Positions 34,400 through 44,872 of a stretch of 64,000 bases of DNA are shown one piece after another. The notes under the pieces are model-generated. The model ran no database searches, was not told where the DNA came from, and saw only the letters and a program-made list of their open reading frames with translations. A program made the translations under genes and the position numbers. Within the stretch, counting starts at the first letter, position 1, and the number at the start of each line of letters is the position of its first letter. Source of the DNA: Dipteronia dyeriana (Eukaryota > Streptophyta > Magnoliopsida > Sapindales > Sapindaceae). The DNA is taken from contig CM065295.1 of the NCBI GenBank assembly GCA_032871835.1, positions 70,898,432-70,962,431 on the forward strand, written 5' to 3'.

Positions 34400-36223
34400 A
34401 ATTTAATGACAATTAAAAAGAAGATTACAAGTTACAAATTCAATCAAAGTTAATATAATGGTCCATTCAATTATTATTAATTATAAGAAAACTTAAATAT
34501 AAAAAGTACAATAAGGGATAGATAATCAGAACACAAGAAAGCAAGAAAAAAAAAGTGAAAAAAAAATATTACAAAATTGTTAGTGTACATACACCAATTT
34601 ACTACAAATTTTGAGATAAATGCATTACATCAGTTATATCCGGATAATCATGATAAAGATTCTTCAAGCCTCAATACTAGAACACTTTCGCCAAATGAAA
34701 AGTTTGAAATAAACTTTTCGTCTATATACAAATTCCAATAGATGAAAATATATTATTAACAATTCAATTAGATATAATTTTTTTTTCCAATACTGTATCA
34801 AACAATTGGTTGTTCCATAAGAATCATTTAATCAAACAGTTAGTATGCATATCAACTAATATTGATATTACTATGGAAACCTAAGAACCAACAACTATAA
34901 ATCATGAAATAATAATTACGGGTTCCTGAAAATAATTAAGAACAAATTAAAGTTAATAATTATTCAAGAGAAGCTTACCTTTTCTATCAAGACAAAATTT
35001 TCTCTACAATCTTGGTGACTTCTAAAGATGAAACACAGTTTCAAATCTAAGGAAAAGAGAAACTACAGAGAAAAAATAATTAAAATTAAGAAACATCCAT
35101 ATAACATATATATATATATATATATAAATTTCTACATAAAAAAACATATTTTATTCAAAGAAACTTTTATTATACAAAACTTGATTTTGAAATTCCAACC
35201 CTGAAAAACAAGTAAAAGAAAACAACCCTAAAGAAATTAAATCAAGAGAAACTTACCTTTTTCTATCAAGGTGGAATTTTCTCTACAATCTTGGTGATTT
35301 CTACATATGAACTAAAGTTTCAAACAATAAAAAGTGTGTTTAAGGAAAAGAGAAAATAAAGAAAAAAAAATCTAGATATGGTAGTGACAAAGGGAGAAAC
35401 AAGAGACAAGTGAAGAAGGAATAAGAAAAAAAAAAGCCATACCAAGATTGTGGCGTTTTATTTCTTCAAATAAACTAAAATTTATTGATTCTGATGCTTT
35501 ATAAAAACCTAAATAGTTATAAAATAAAATCTTTTTTTTATAGGATAATTTTGTGACTAATTATATTATTTATCACAAATTATCAAGTTTTTTTAACTAA
35601 CTATTGCAATTATTTTTTAAAAGTTTCAGTTAAACAAAACATAATGACAAATAATATAATTTGTCACAAAATGATACCTACAGTAGTATTAGACAATACA
35701 AAAATTTAATCCAAATTCCAACCGTGGTCATTACCATAAAAAATATGAAATGATGTGGTTAATAAAAAAATTATTTACCACATTATTTGGGTTGAAATTT
35801 AAACTAAATTTTTGGATTGATTAACATTAGTGTAATAGCTATCGTGATACATTTAAATTTGTGACAGAAAAATTTGCCACTATAGATCACTTTATATACC
35901 AAACTCAACAAGTAAACCAACATCAAAGCAACCTGGAGACCGTGGAGGATATCACAATTGCAACCTTATCCTGAAGTCTCTTCGAACAAGAAAACATCAA
36001 TATGTTTCCTATTTTAATTGAATTGAATTAATTTAAGGGTATCACCATGGCCACCCACAAAATATGTTCATACACCCATTTAAAAAATTAAAATTATTAA
36101 TTTTACTACCTAAACCTTTAAAATACCAAAACTTTTCTTTAAGTATTTTTTTTTTAAAATTTTAATCATATATTTTTTCTCATTACACCAATTTCTATTC
36201 ATTTGTAATAGTTTGTAATACTT

Positions 36224-36224
<1 letters not shown>
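34400..36224. other. AT-rich repeat-derived DNA
   Basis: No gene. Two similar blocks (tttctatcaag...ttttctctacaatcttggtga) occur near 34980 and 35257, about 275 bp apart, suggesting a diverged direct repeat. A TA run lies at 35106-35128. Confidence 0.55.

Positions 36225-36290
<66 letters not shown>
36225..36290. repeat. (TA)n(TG)n compound microsatellite
   Basis: About 24 TA units followed by about 8 TG units, uninterrupted. It immediately precedes a tandem duplication. Confidence 0.97.
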
Positions 36291-36614
36291 ACCACACCAA
36301 AGTAGCTACCCGCAAACGTATGAGGTCGAAGATTGTAGTTCAATGATAAATAAAGATCGTACCCATGAGGAGGTGTGATTCGTCAACTATTCCTAATTTA
36401 ATTGAATTAGAAAATTAATTGAGGTGTGTGTTGTTTGTGTGTCCTTTAAGTATTTTTTTTAATCACACACACCAAAGTGGCTACTCGCAATCGTACGAGG
36501 CCGGTGAATGTAGTACAATGATAAATAAAGTTCTTACCCATGAGGTTGTGTGATTCGTCAACTATTCCTAACGTAATTGAATTAGAAAACTAATTGAGGT
36601 GTGTTGTTTGTGTA
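36291..36614. repeat. Tandem duplication, period about 174 bp
   Basis: Two copies (36291-36442 and 36465-36614) start cacaccaaagt[ag]gctac and end attgaggtgtg...ttgtttgtg, with about 88% identity by eye. Each copy is preceded by a TG- or CA-rich tract. Confidence 0.85.
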
Positions 36615-36805
36615 TTATATGTAAATATTACTATAAAAATATAAATTATACACAATAATATTTACAAAGATAGATTGGAGTGATCCATGAATGTGGTTAC
36701 ACTAAGTAGATGACTCCACATTAACAATCGCATAAATTCATACAAACATGCTTATCAATGTTGAAAGTTCGTGCTCACTTAATCATCGTCAATATTCTTT
36801 CTAAA

Positions 36806-37655
36806 CATGGGCGAATTATTGTGTGGGCTGCACGGGGCTGCAGCCCCGTCCACCATTTTTTTTTTTAAAAATTCAAGTTTTAAATAGAGCCTAAATTATA
36901 CAAAGTACCTAACACAAGCCCAACACTAATTGTCAACTATCAAGCCCAATATTCATTCTTTTTCCCAGATTACCAAATTGCCACCCATGACCCATTTCTT
37001 GACTTTGAGTTGTGTGCCCTTTTATTGACCAGATTTCACAACCGGACAACTCTTTCATTTTTCTTCTTATTTTTGTCTTCACTCATTGTTTTCTTTTGTT
37101 TTTCTCTTATTTTATGCTTTCTTTCATTTATTTGTACCACACTTTGATTTTTTTTTTAACAAGCTTGGGAGTTGGGACCACATTTGTAAGAACTCTCTCC
37201 ATATAAGGTAAAAATGTTTAATCTTTTCTATTTACTTGTATATTATTTTATTATTTACCATTTTTATTTTATTACTTGTTAGGGTTTCTTTATTACATTA
37301 AAATTGATTTAGGATTAGTTTGATTTAATTAATTTTGTTTGTGATTTGTTTGTTGCTAAAATTATAGGGCATATTAGCATATAGATTATAGATACAATTA
37401 TTTGTGTGTTAGTTTATGGAACATTTTTTTTTCTACTATTTGGTGTTTAAAATTATTTTGAACAAAATAAATAATTATGCTTTGTTTGTTATTTTCAATA
37501 TACATTTTGAGGGGTTAGATTTATAATGTCTCGTTATTCGTTGTGAATTTACTTTTTATTAATGAAATTCATCTTTCTACTAAGGTTGTTTTTAAAAAAA
37601 TTATAACTAGTATTTAGTTCAGCCCGTCGGATAAAAAATTCTAGATTCGCCCCTG
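36806..37655. mobile_element. Non-autonomous hAT-type element, about 850 bp
   Basis: Ends are catgggcgaat on the left and, reversed, caggggcgaat on the right. They are flanked by tttctaaa (36798-36805) and tttctaga (37656-37663), an 8-bp duplication with one mismatch. A gggctgcagcccc palindrome lies near the left end. The interior is AT-rich; the 64-codon frame at 37012 is not recognised. Confidence 0.75.
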
Positions 37656-37663
37656 TTTCTAGA

Positions 37664-39870
37664 GCAATAAAGACTATACCCATATGCATCAATAGATCTA
37701 TCTCTCGATGGCTACCCGGACTTACACATGAGTTCATTAAGAACAATGAGACACATTTAGTGACTACACATGCAAAGCCTTACGTATTTCTACCTTACTC
37801 CTTACTCTACATGCAGTGGATATTTAATCAAGCATGTTGTGTGCGTTGCCTTTCGATCCATAACACAACAACCAAAGTTCATTCAAGTGGTGACTAATTA
37901 CTTAAAAGCATTAAGAACTTAAATAACCACTCAATCATCAACAAACATATTTAATAAAAGAGGCTACAATGATAGGTTTAAATCAAATCCCTAATGAATG
38001 AAAACACATATCAAAGAAGAGAAAAGAAATGCATGAAAAATAAATACAAAATTGAAAGAAAGAAGAACCCATCTGATATCAGAATTCGAACGCTGGATTT
38101 TCATAGTTGTCAATTAGATGTCTTGACTATTAGACTATCATGACGAGTCTCCAATCTTCTTGAATGCCCAACTCCCTCATAAATGATAAATCTCTCTCCT
38201 TTTCTCTCTAATCTCCCTATGATGGATGGCTTAAAAGGGAAATAATTCATCAAACAACAATGCACGGCAAGTTGATTGTTAAACATTAAGTACATTCAAT
38301 TTAAGTAAAAGAGTTCATTCTATTGATTAAGGAAATTATCAAAATCAATTCACCACTCAACCAAAGCCATTGGAAGAACAATTGTATTATAAACCAAAGA
38401 CCCATTAAGCACAAAAATATAGAACCAAAGCTTAATCTAGCATATCAATGCATCAACCAAACTTTTCCCATAATTTGCAGCTAATTAGACAAGATTATGC
38501 CCAGAGCACAATCCTGACTTTCAATCACTCAAATCATTCTAAACATGACATTTTGGATCATCCATCAACATACATACAATTATGGGATGTTACATTACAC
38601 TACTCCTAAAATTGGTTATTCTACTCGAAATCCCATTTATGAATACACATCAATTTCTAACCTCCCACACATGCATGCCACAATAAGAGATTAAATCACA
38701 GATATAACAAAGAATAGAATAAGACCAAAATGGATTTAAGAACAACCATACATAAATAAAACAAGTGTGTTCCCAAATGGGGATTACACATATTTTTTTT
38801 TAAGAAATACAAGAAAGAAATGAGTTGTAAAGAAAACTCTTGAAGAAATCTCCTCCAAAGCCTTTCTATTTCCTTGATGCAAGCATGACTCAAAATTGGT
38901 CCTTAGAGCCTTCCCTTTTTCTTGAAATCTGCTATAAGATGTATGGAAGGAATGTAAAAGGTGGTGGTTGTGATGTATGGTAAGCTCCCATGGAGGTTCC
39001 ATTGAGGAAGAACCTCCATGGGAGCTTGAAACTCCAAACCTATTTAGGGACGACAATGAAAGAGGAAAAAGATGAAGAAGATGATTGTGTAGGGTGTGTT
39101 GCCTTGGATGTTGATGGTTGGTTCTAGGGCTCAAAATGGGATAAAAATAGGCTAGGTATGAAATTAGGGCTTCAAAATAGTGAAATGACAAAATTGACCA
39201 GTCAAAATCATAGTTGACTATTTCAGCACTAACCACCAGTCATTAAAATAGGCATAACTCCCTTTAACAAATCAGAATTGCAATCGGTAAAATCCATTGG
39301 AAACAAGATATCCAACGATTTTTGAATATGTATGGATCTCAACATTGTTTGATTTGAGGAGAGATATGACCCTCCGAAGTTGGATGTTCTACACGAGCCT
39401 TTACAATTCTAGCCATTTTAACCTCCATATCTCTTCAATTAAGCTCTAACACCTTATTTAGAGATTATTACCTACACCAAGCGTAAAAAAATAATTAAAA
39501 CTACCAAAAGTACCTAAGAAATGAGCTCAAGTAATATGAAGTGGGGGCCTTAAACAAGTATAGAATTGACGTCATGAAATATAACCTATCTTTTGGTCGT
39601 CCTCGAGGAAAACTAAAAACTAAAACACAAATACGAAAAACTAAAGAAAAGCAAAAACTCAACAAAATAAACAAAAGAAAAGACAAGAAATAAAAATAAA
39701 AACTAGGCCAGTTTCGTAGGGATCACGATGGCACTTAGCACGTACCACAAGCCTTTAGACTTCTAGGTGTCCCTAGTAGGAGGAACTACAGTCTCCTGAG
39801 GGTTTGCCAGTTATAATATCCACAAACACAACTCTACAAGATAAAAGGTTGAGATACCACTTCACACATA
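37664..39870 (-). other. Older Ty3/gypsy-like background (left of element B)
   Basis: No intact frame. The minus strand has a tttcctcgaggacgaccaa block near 39596-39615, a signature often seen just before the 3' LTR of plant gypsy elements. The segment 39240-39430 has the pyrimidine- and AT-rich style of such LTRs. The 150-codon minus-strand frame (38784-39236) is His/Ser/Leu-rich and unrecognised. Element B is inserted at 39875, and related background resumes at 48853. Confidence 0.4.
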
Positions 39871-39875
39871 CCAAC

Positions 39876-40758
39876 TGTCGTATGTAAATTTTACCAAGCA
39901 TACACGTCATTGACAGGAAGAAGAAAATAACCAGGTGGACGCCCAAATGGGCACTCAGGAAATATCCTACGAGGCATCATTAAAGAGAAGAAAAGCCCGA
40001 GTAAGCATATATAGAATGAAACCTACTCGGGATCAGTTAACAACACTCGGTACTGGTTAAACGACGCTTCCACTCGGGCTCAAACGGTGCTACTCGGGAC
40101 CATCAGGTATTACTCTTACTCAGAAATAAATACGACTCGAGTAAGAACTTGGTGCTTATTTCACACTGATTAAGTCATTAAATACGCAAAGATATCCATC
40201 AGGAAGGAATCCAAAATAAAATGGAACATTAAGTTAGAAGAGTCCTCAATCAGGAAATAACTTGATTTCTTTACGAAGACTACATTCTTATAAGGAAACA
40301 AGTCCAAATTGAACTACACTACTAGAATCCCACTCGATTTCCATAAGAGACTCTGAAACAGGAAAGAAGACAAATCAACCTCAAACAAGTAACCGAATCA
40401 CAATTAAATGCAAAGATCTTGTATTACTTGTACAAAGCAGATTAGGATTCTATAAGCTCATAAATAGACCCATAATCTGGCTCCAAAAGATATAGGCAAT
40501 ATAGCATACACAACAAGCAACAGAAAAATACAGAGAGAAGAAAGAGAGATCGAGAGCTTGTAAACATTATATTTTCATAGTGGATTTTGGCTTGGTTGAT
40601 CCTTCAATCACCCCGTGGACGTTTCTCCGGTCATCGGAGTTTTACCACGTAAAACTTTTGTCTTCGTTACTCTCTCTGAGTCTCTTTCTCTTTGAATTAA
40701 TAGCCGAAATCCAATCCTTGTTGGATTTTCTGATACAATCCAGAAATCGACATCAACA
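39876..40758 (+). repeat. 5' LTR of element B
   Basis: 883 bp, starts TGTCG and ends ATCAACA. A TATA-like run (cataaatagaccc, about 40460-40472) lies in the right third and could mark the promoter. Several CCCGAGT/ACTCGGG motifs lie between 39985 and 40140. Confidence 0.95.
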
Positions 40759-40780
40759 ATTGGCGCTAGAAGGAGGGGGT
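40759..40780 (+). other. Primer-binding site of element B
   Basis: tggcgctagaaggaggggg begins two or three bases inside the LTR, matching element A. The primer tRNA is not assigned. Confidence 0.8.
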
Positions 40781-40805
40781 TGAACCTCTGAAATTGTTAA
40801 AAGCA

Positions 40806-43246
40806 ATGGCAGGAAGCAGAAGTAGTTCAGGGAATGGCCAAAACTCACCAGGCGATTTCCATGTTGGCAACACGTCACAAGATCCTGCAGCAAACACAGA
40901 AAACCAGCCTGCACACCTGACAGAGATCTTACGCTGCGTTTCCAAGAGGCCCTGCAGTAATTGGCGACAGACGCAGCAAGGGAAGGGATTGATCTACTGG
41001 CTGCAGGAGCACATACTCCCAATCCTCCACCCGCAAGGCTCCGTTCGGTGGTGGTTGGGCCAGGAATAACTATACCAGAAATCAGAAGGAACTCTTCCCC
41101 AATCAACCCGGTTGGACAGGAAACACCTGAAGAGGAACAACATCACTAGAGGCTGGACCACAATCAAACAGTACATGCCAGACATCGTAAATACGACCGG
41201 CACAGAGGTTGGTAATCATCAGAAGACAGTGATCAACACCATCGCAAACGTCATCATGGAGTCATACGAAAGGTCCGACATCAGAGTGAAAAGTCCACGG
41301 AAAGAATGACAGTTACCCAACGGTTCAACAGTCGAGGAAGCCAGGTGGGGGACAGAGATGTCACGATCCAGAGCCTAACTCGAGAAGTTGAGAATAATAG
41401 GCATCAGATGGAAGCGTTGGTAAGACGTTATGGCTATAACGATCTATCCGACGACGACTCAGACAGCCCATTTACCAAGGAAATTTTACGGACCCCTTTC
41501 CCAGAAAGATTCAGGATGCCGCATGTGGAGCAATTCAAAAAAGATACAGATCTAAAGAAGCACGTTAGACGCTATAAAAGTGCCATGGCTCAATATGCCC
41601 GCAGTGACCCCCTATTGTGTCTTAACTTTCCACAAACACTAGGGGACACAGGGTCAAGATAGTTCAGAAGACTACCCCCGGCGAGCATTGGAAATTTCAG
41701 CGAACTGAGCAGGAGCTTCTCAAGGCAATTTCTGAGCAATGTTCACAGGAAGAAGTCGGTGGCCTACCTCTCTCAAATAAAGCAAGGGAAGCACAAGTCA
41801 TTAAAAAAGTACTTGGGCCGGTTCGACCAAACAGTATCAGAAATTGGCAGTGCTAATGATGAAGTAATTATTGCTGCCTTCACCAATAACTTGCAGAATG
41901 AACAACAACCATTTGATTTGAGAAGAGCACGGCTGACTAAGTATGCTGACATGATGGATATGGCAGGAGGATACGCTCTGGCCGATGAGGAAGAGTTAGC
42001 TACAGGAGGAAGCTATATGCACGGAGGAAAGCCCGAACAGAAGGATACTGAATCCAAGGGGCAGAATCAAAAGGAAAAACAGAAAGGAAACGGTAAAGAG
42101 AAAAACAAGGATGAGGGTAATGGGCTTAATGATGAACGGTCCATAGAGAAATACCAAGGCAGATATACCAATTACACCCCTCTTCTGAAAAAACAAGAAG
42201 AAATTTTAGCCATCTTAGAAGAGAAGAATATGGTGCAAGAACCGCGGCGACAATCTCAGTTCGCCCGGAGAGATGCAACCAAGTATTACAGATTTCACAA
42301 GCAAACCGGGCACGAGACTTCAAAGTGTTTTCAGCTCAGAGATTACATAGAGACTCTTATTCGGGAAGGGCACTTGCGGGATGTAATCTTGAAAAAAGAT
42401 GAGAGATTAGAAGCTAAGAAAGAAGTTAAGGCAGATCACTCTGGACGAAATCAATGGCCCAGTCTCGAGGCCAATCAGGTAATACATACGATTTACGGAG
42501 GACCCTCTACTGGGAGAAGCAGCCGAGAACGAAGTCAGGAAATCAAAGAAGCAATAGGAGCAAGGAACAATTTTGTTGTAAACTCGGTTGAGCCAGACCC
42601 GAAAAGGGTGAAAGAAGGATGGAACTCGATAGTCTTTACAGAAGCAGATTCCCATGGCGTCGATGTTCTGCCTAATGATGCCTTGGTTATAAGTGCCCGG
42701 ATTGGCCATCGGGAAGTCCGGAGAATTTTAATAGATAATGGGAGTTCAACAGACATCCTCAATGTGGCCGTCTACGACCAGCTAAGGCTAGAACGAAAAG
42801 ATTTACAGCCTTTCCATACTCCATTAAGGGGGTTTGGAGGGATAAAAGTCAGGTCACTCGGGACGGTAAAACTGCCCGTGAAGATTGGAACAACACCTTG
42901 CCAGAGGACTGTCCTGCTCGACTTCGTGGTAGTTGACTTAGACAATTGGCCGTATAATGCATTATTGGGTTGGCCATTCCTGAATAAAACAAGGGCTGTA
43001 ACCGCCATTTATGCATTAATGATCAAGTTCCCAATAGAACAGGGGGTCGGGATAGTCAAGGGATCCCAAGAGATGGCCAGAAGAGCAAACCTGTCGGTAT
43101 ACAAAGGCAAGAATGATGCTGAACAGGTGTGCACTATAATGCATCCAAATCAGTGTAAAGAATCCTTATCATTCGAGTTGAATCCAAGGGAGGACTCAAA
43201 TGAATCCAAAGCAGAACCAGTTGAAGGGATTAAAAGAACCAGATAA
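40806..43246 (+). pseudogene. Gag-protease of element B, disrupted
   Basis: The N-terminus starts at 40806 (MAGSRSS). Relative to element A about 28 bases are lost near 40920, shifting the frame, and the TAA shared with A is at 40958-40960. Open pieces 41306-41662 and 41759-43246 carry the gag domain and charged linker. A TAG near 41660 replaces a conserved Trp (TGG to TAG), with a nearby G-to-A change, as expected from deamination of methylated cytosine. The zinc-knuckle-like block lost its first Cys (Tyr instead). The last piece is one frame through the protease active site IDNGSSTDIL, which is intact here, and continues to ALLGWPFLN before ending at 43246. Confidence 0.88.
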
Positions 43247-43428
43247 GGCGATCAAGATCGAGGCTAACCTGGGAGGAAAAAATCAAGCAAGACCTCACCA
43301 ATCCTCTTAAAGAATACAAGATCTTGGGAATAGTCGGCCATGAAGCTCATTGGATTGCTCGACCCAATGGAGGGTTTTACCCCGACCACGCAATGTCCGA
43401 TATCTGAAGATTTTCTATCCTTAAAAAA
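43247..43428 (+). pseudogene. Pol deletion scar: RT start fused to integrase end
   Basis: Sequence up to about 43320 matches the linker before RT in element A (KIKQDLTNPLKEYK). From about 43321 it matches the last 35 codons of integrase (GHEAHWIARPNGG and a YLKIFYP tail). About 3 kb of pol is absent. The junction lies in an atacaagat block, similar to sequences on both sides of the missing segment in A, so a short-homology deletion or template switch is likely. Confidence 0.9.
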
Positions 43429-44012
43429 TATATATTTATATTAAAATATTTTATTCTTTTTCTAGTCAGGACAATATTAGTTATGATAAATGTTAGCTAT
43501 GGGATTTAAATCTTTGTTGATTTTTTACAGTAATAAATAAAATTACTCGGAATTTCCGAAAGGAAAGCATCTAGCTCGGGATTTTCAAAAGAAAGCATAT
43601 GATAATAAGAACATATGGAAGAAGAGCATGATAATAAGAACATGCAAATAGAATTCTCGGGACCATCAAATCCCGAATGGGTGGAGAAGCTCGTAGGAGC
43701 ATGCCAGCCGAGCATGGTCAAAATGACCTTCGTAAAAAGGCAAACCCGATGCACCAGACTCTGGAAAATTGCTCGAGACGCTATCCAGAGAAATTCCGGT
43801 GAAATACGTAGCTGTGTTGATGCAATTTTTTTAAAAAGAGCTCAACGATTCGGCAAACCCTTGCGCATAAAAACTGGGGAGACGTCCTTGGTATTGCGTA
43901 AGGACTCGAACATATGATCATGGTGAGCCTTGATGTAATGTTCGAGTAGCAACCGGGTATGAAACACAAGTGTAAACTTGCTTGTTTCAAGATGACTCGG
44001 TTATTAATAAAG
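43429..44012 (+). other. Non-coding 3' region of element B
   Basis: It matches 986-1502 of element A in reverse. The 100-codon frame at 43615 is not conserved as protein between the copies. Confidence 0.7.
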
Positions 44013-44371
44013 AGACAGTTTAATAAGATACTTGGCAATTGAAGTCATTCGGGTAACAACCGGTTTAATAAGATACTTGGTTAAGTTACCCGAACATGAA
44101 GAAGCCAGTTTAATAAGATACTTGACAATTGAAGTCATTCGGATAACAACCAGTTTAATAAGATACTCGGTTAAGTTACCTGAACCTCGAAGAAGCCAGT
44201 TTAATAAGACACTTGGCAATTGAAGTCATTCGGGTAACAACCGGTTTAATAAGATACTCGGTTAAGTTACCCGAACATCGAAGAAGCCAGTTTAATAAGA
44301 TACTTGGCAATTGAAGTCATTCGGATAACAACCAGTTTAATAAGATACTCGGTTAGGTTATCCGAACATCA
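44013..44371 (+). repeat. 91-bp tandem array, four copies, in element B
   Basis: Units at 44013, 44104, 44195 (91 bp each) and 44286 (86 bp), then a partial unit. Each unit contains two half-repeats sharing c[ag]gtttaataagatact[ct]gg. The halves carry attcgggtaac and gttacccgaa, which are complementary, so each unit can fold. The array is absent from element A, which has a deletion there. Confidence 0.95.
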
Positions 44372-44872
44372 GCCAGTTTAATACAGCACTCGACAACAAT
44401 CAGCAATAAACAGATCAAGACCATTCAATTCAAAATAAAATAGAATTTTATTGCTCCTAAAAGAATGGTTATAGTTCAAAGAATGGGTCTGTACAAGTAA
44501 AAAATAAAGAATCAGAATTTTCTACAGTTCTACAAATTTAAGGTTGCGAGGATTTCGAGCCTTTACCAATACTCGGATCTGACACCATCTCGTACTCAAG
44601 AAGCAGGCTCTCATTAGGCGGCCAAGCGATATTGTCGACAATATCATCCCTCTACTGGCTGTAATCTTTACCGGGACTGGCCCGACATCTGGGACTACAC
44701 CCTCAACCGACTCTTGACTTGCATAAAAGGTCGAGAAAGAATGCTCGAACAGAATCTTTAAATGCATGGGATGAGGCTCTTTGCCTTGACAAGGGCAGTA
44801 GGCTCTCTATTCCTTCATCTGAATCTGAAGAGATTCCAAGGACCGGTCCACGTGATGTTTGATTGACAACTC
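44372..44872. other. Spacer between tandem array and antisense gene
   Basis: Likely the 3' untranslated part of the antisense gene on the minus strand. A minus-strand 81-codon frame at 44522-44767 is unrecognised. Confidence 0.5.

Noticed and set aside
37012..37206. Small hydrophobic plus-strand frame that could be a membrane peptide
   Set aside because: It lies inside a non-coding hAT-type element and is explained by T-rich DNA.
38784..39236. 150-codon minus-strand frame
   Set aside because: No recognised domain; it lies in gypsy-like background, and low complexity (His/Ser/Leu) argues against a gene.
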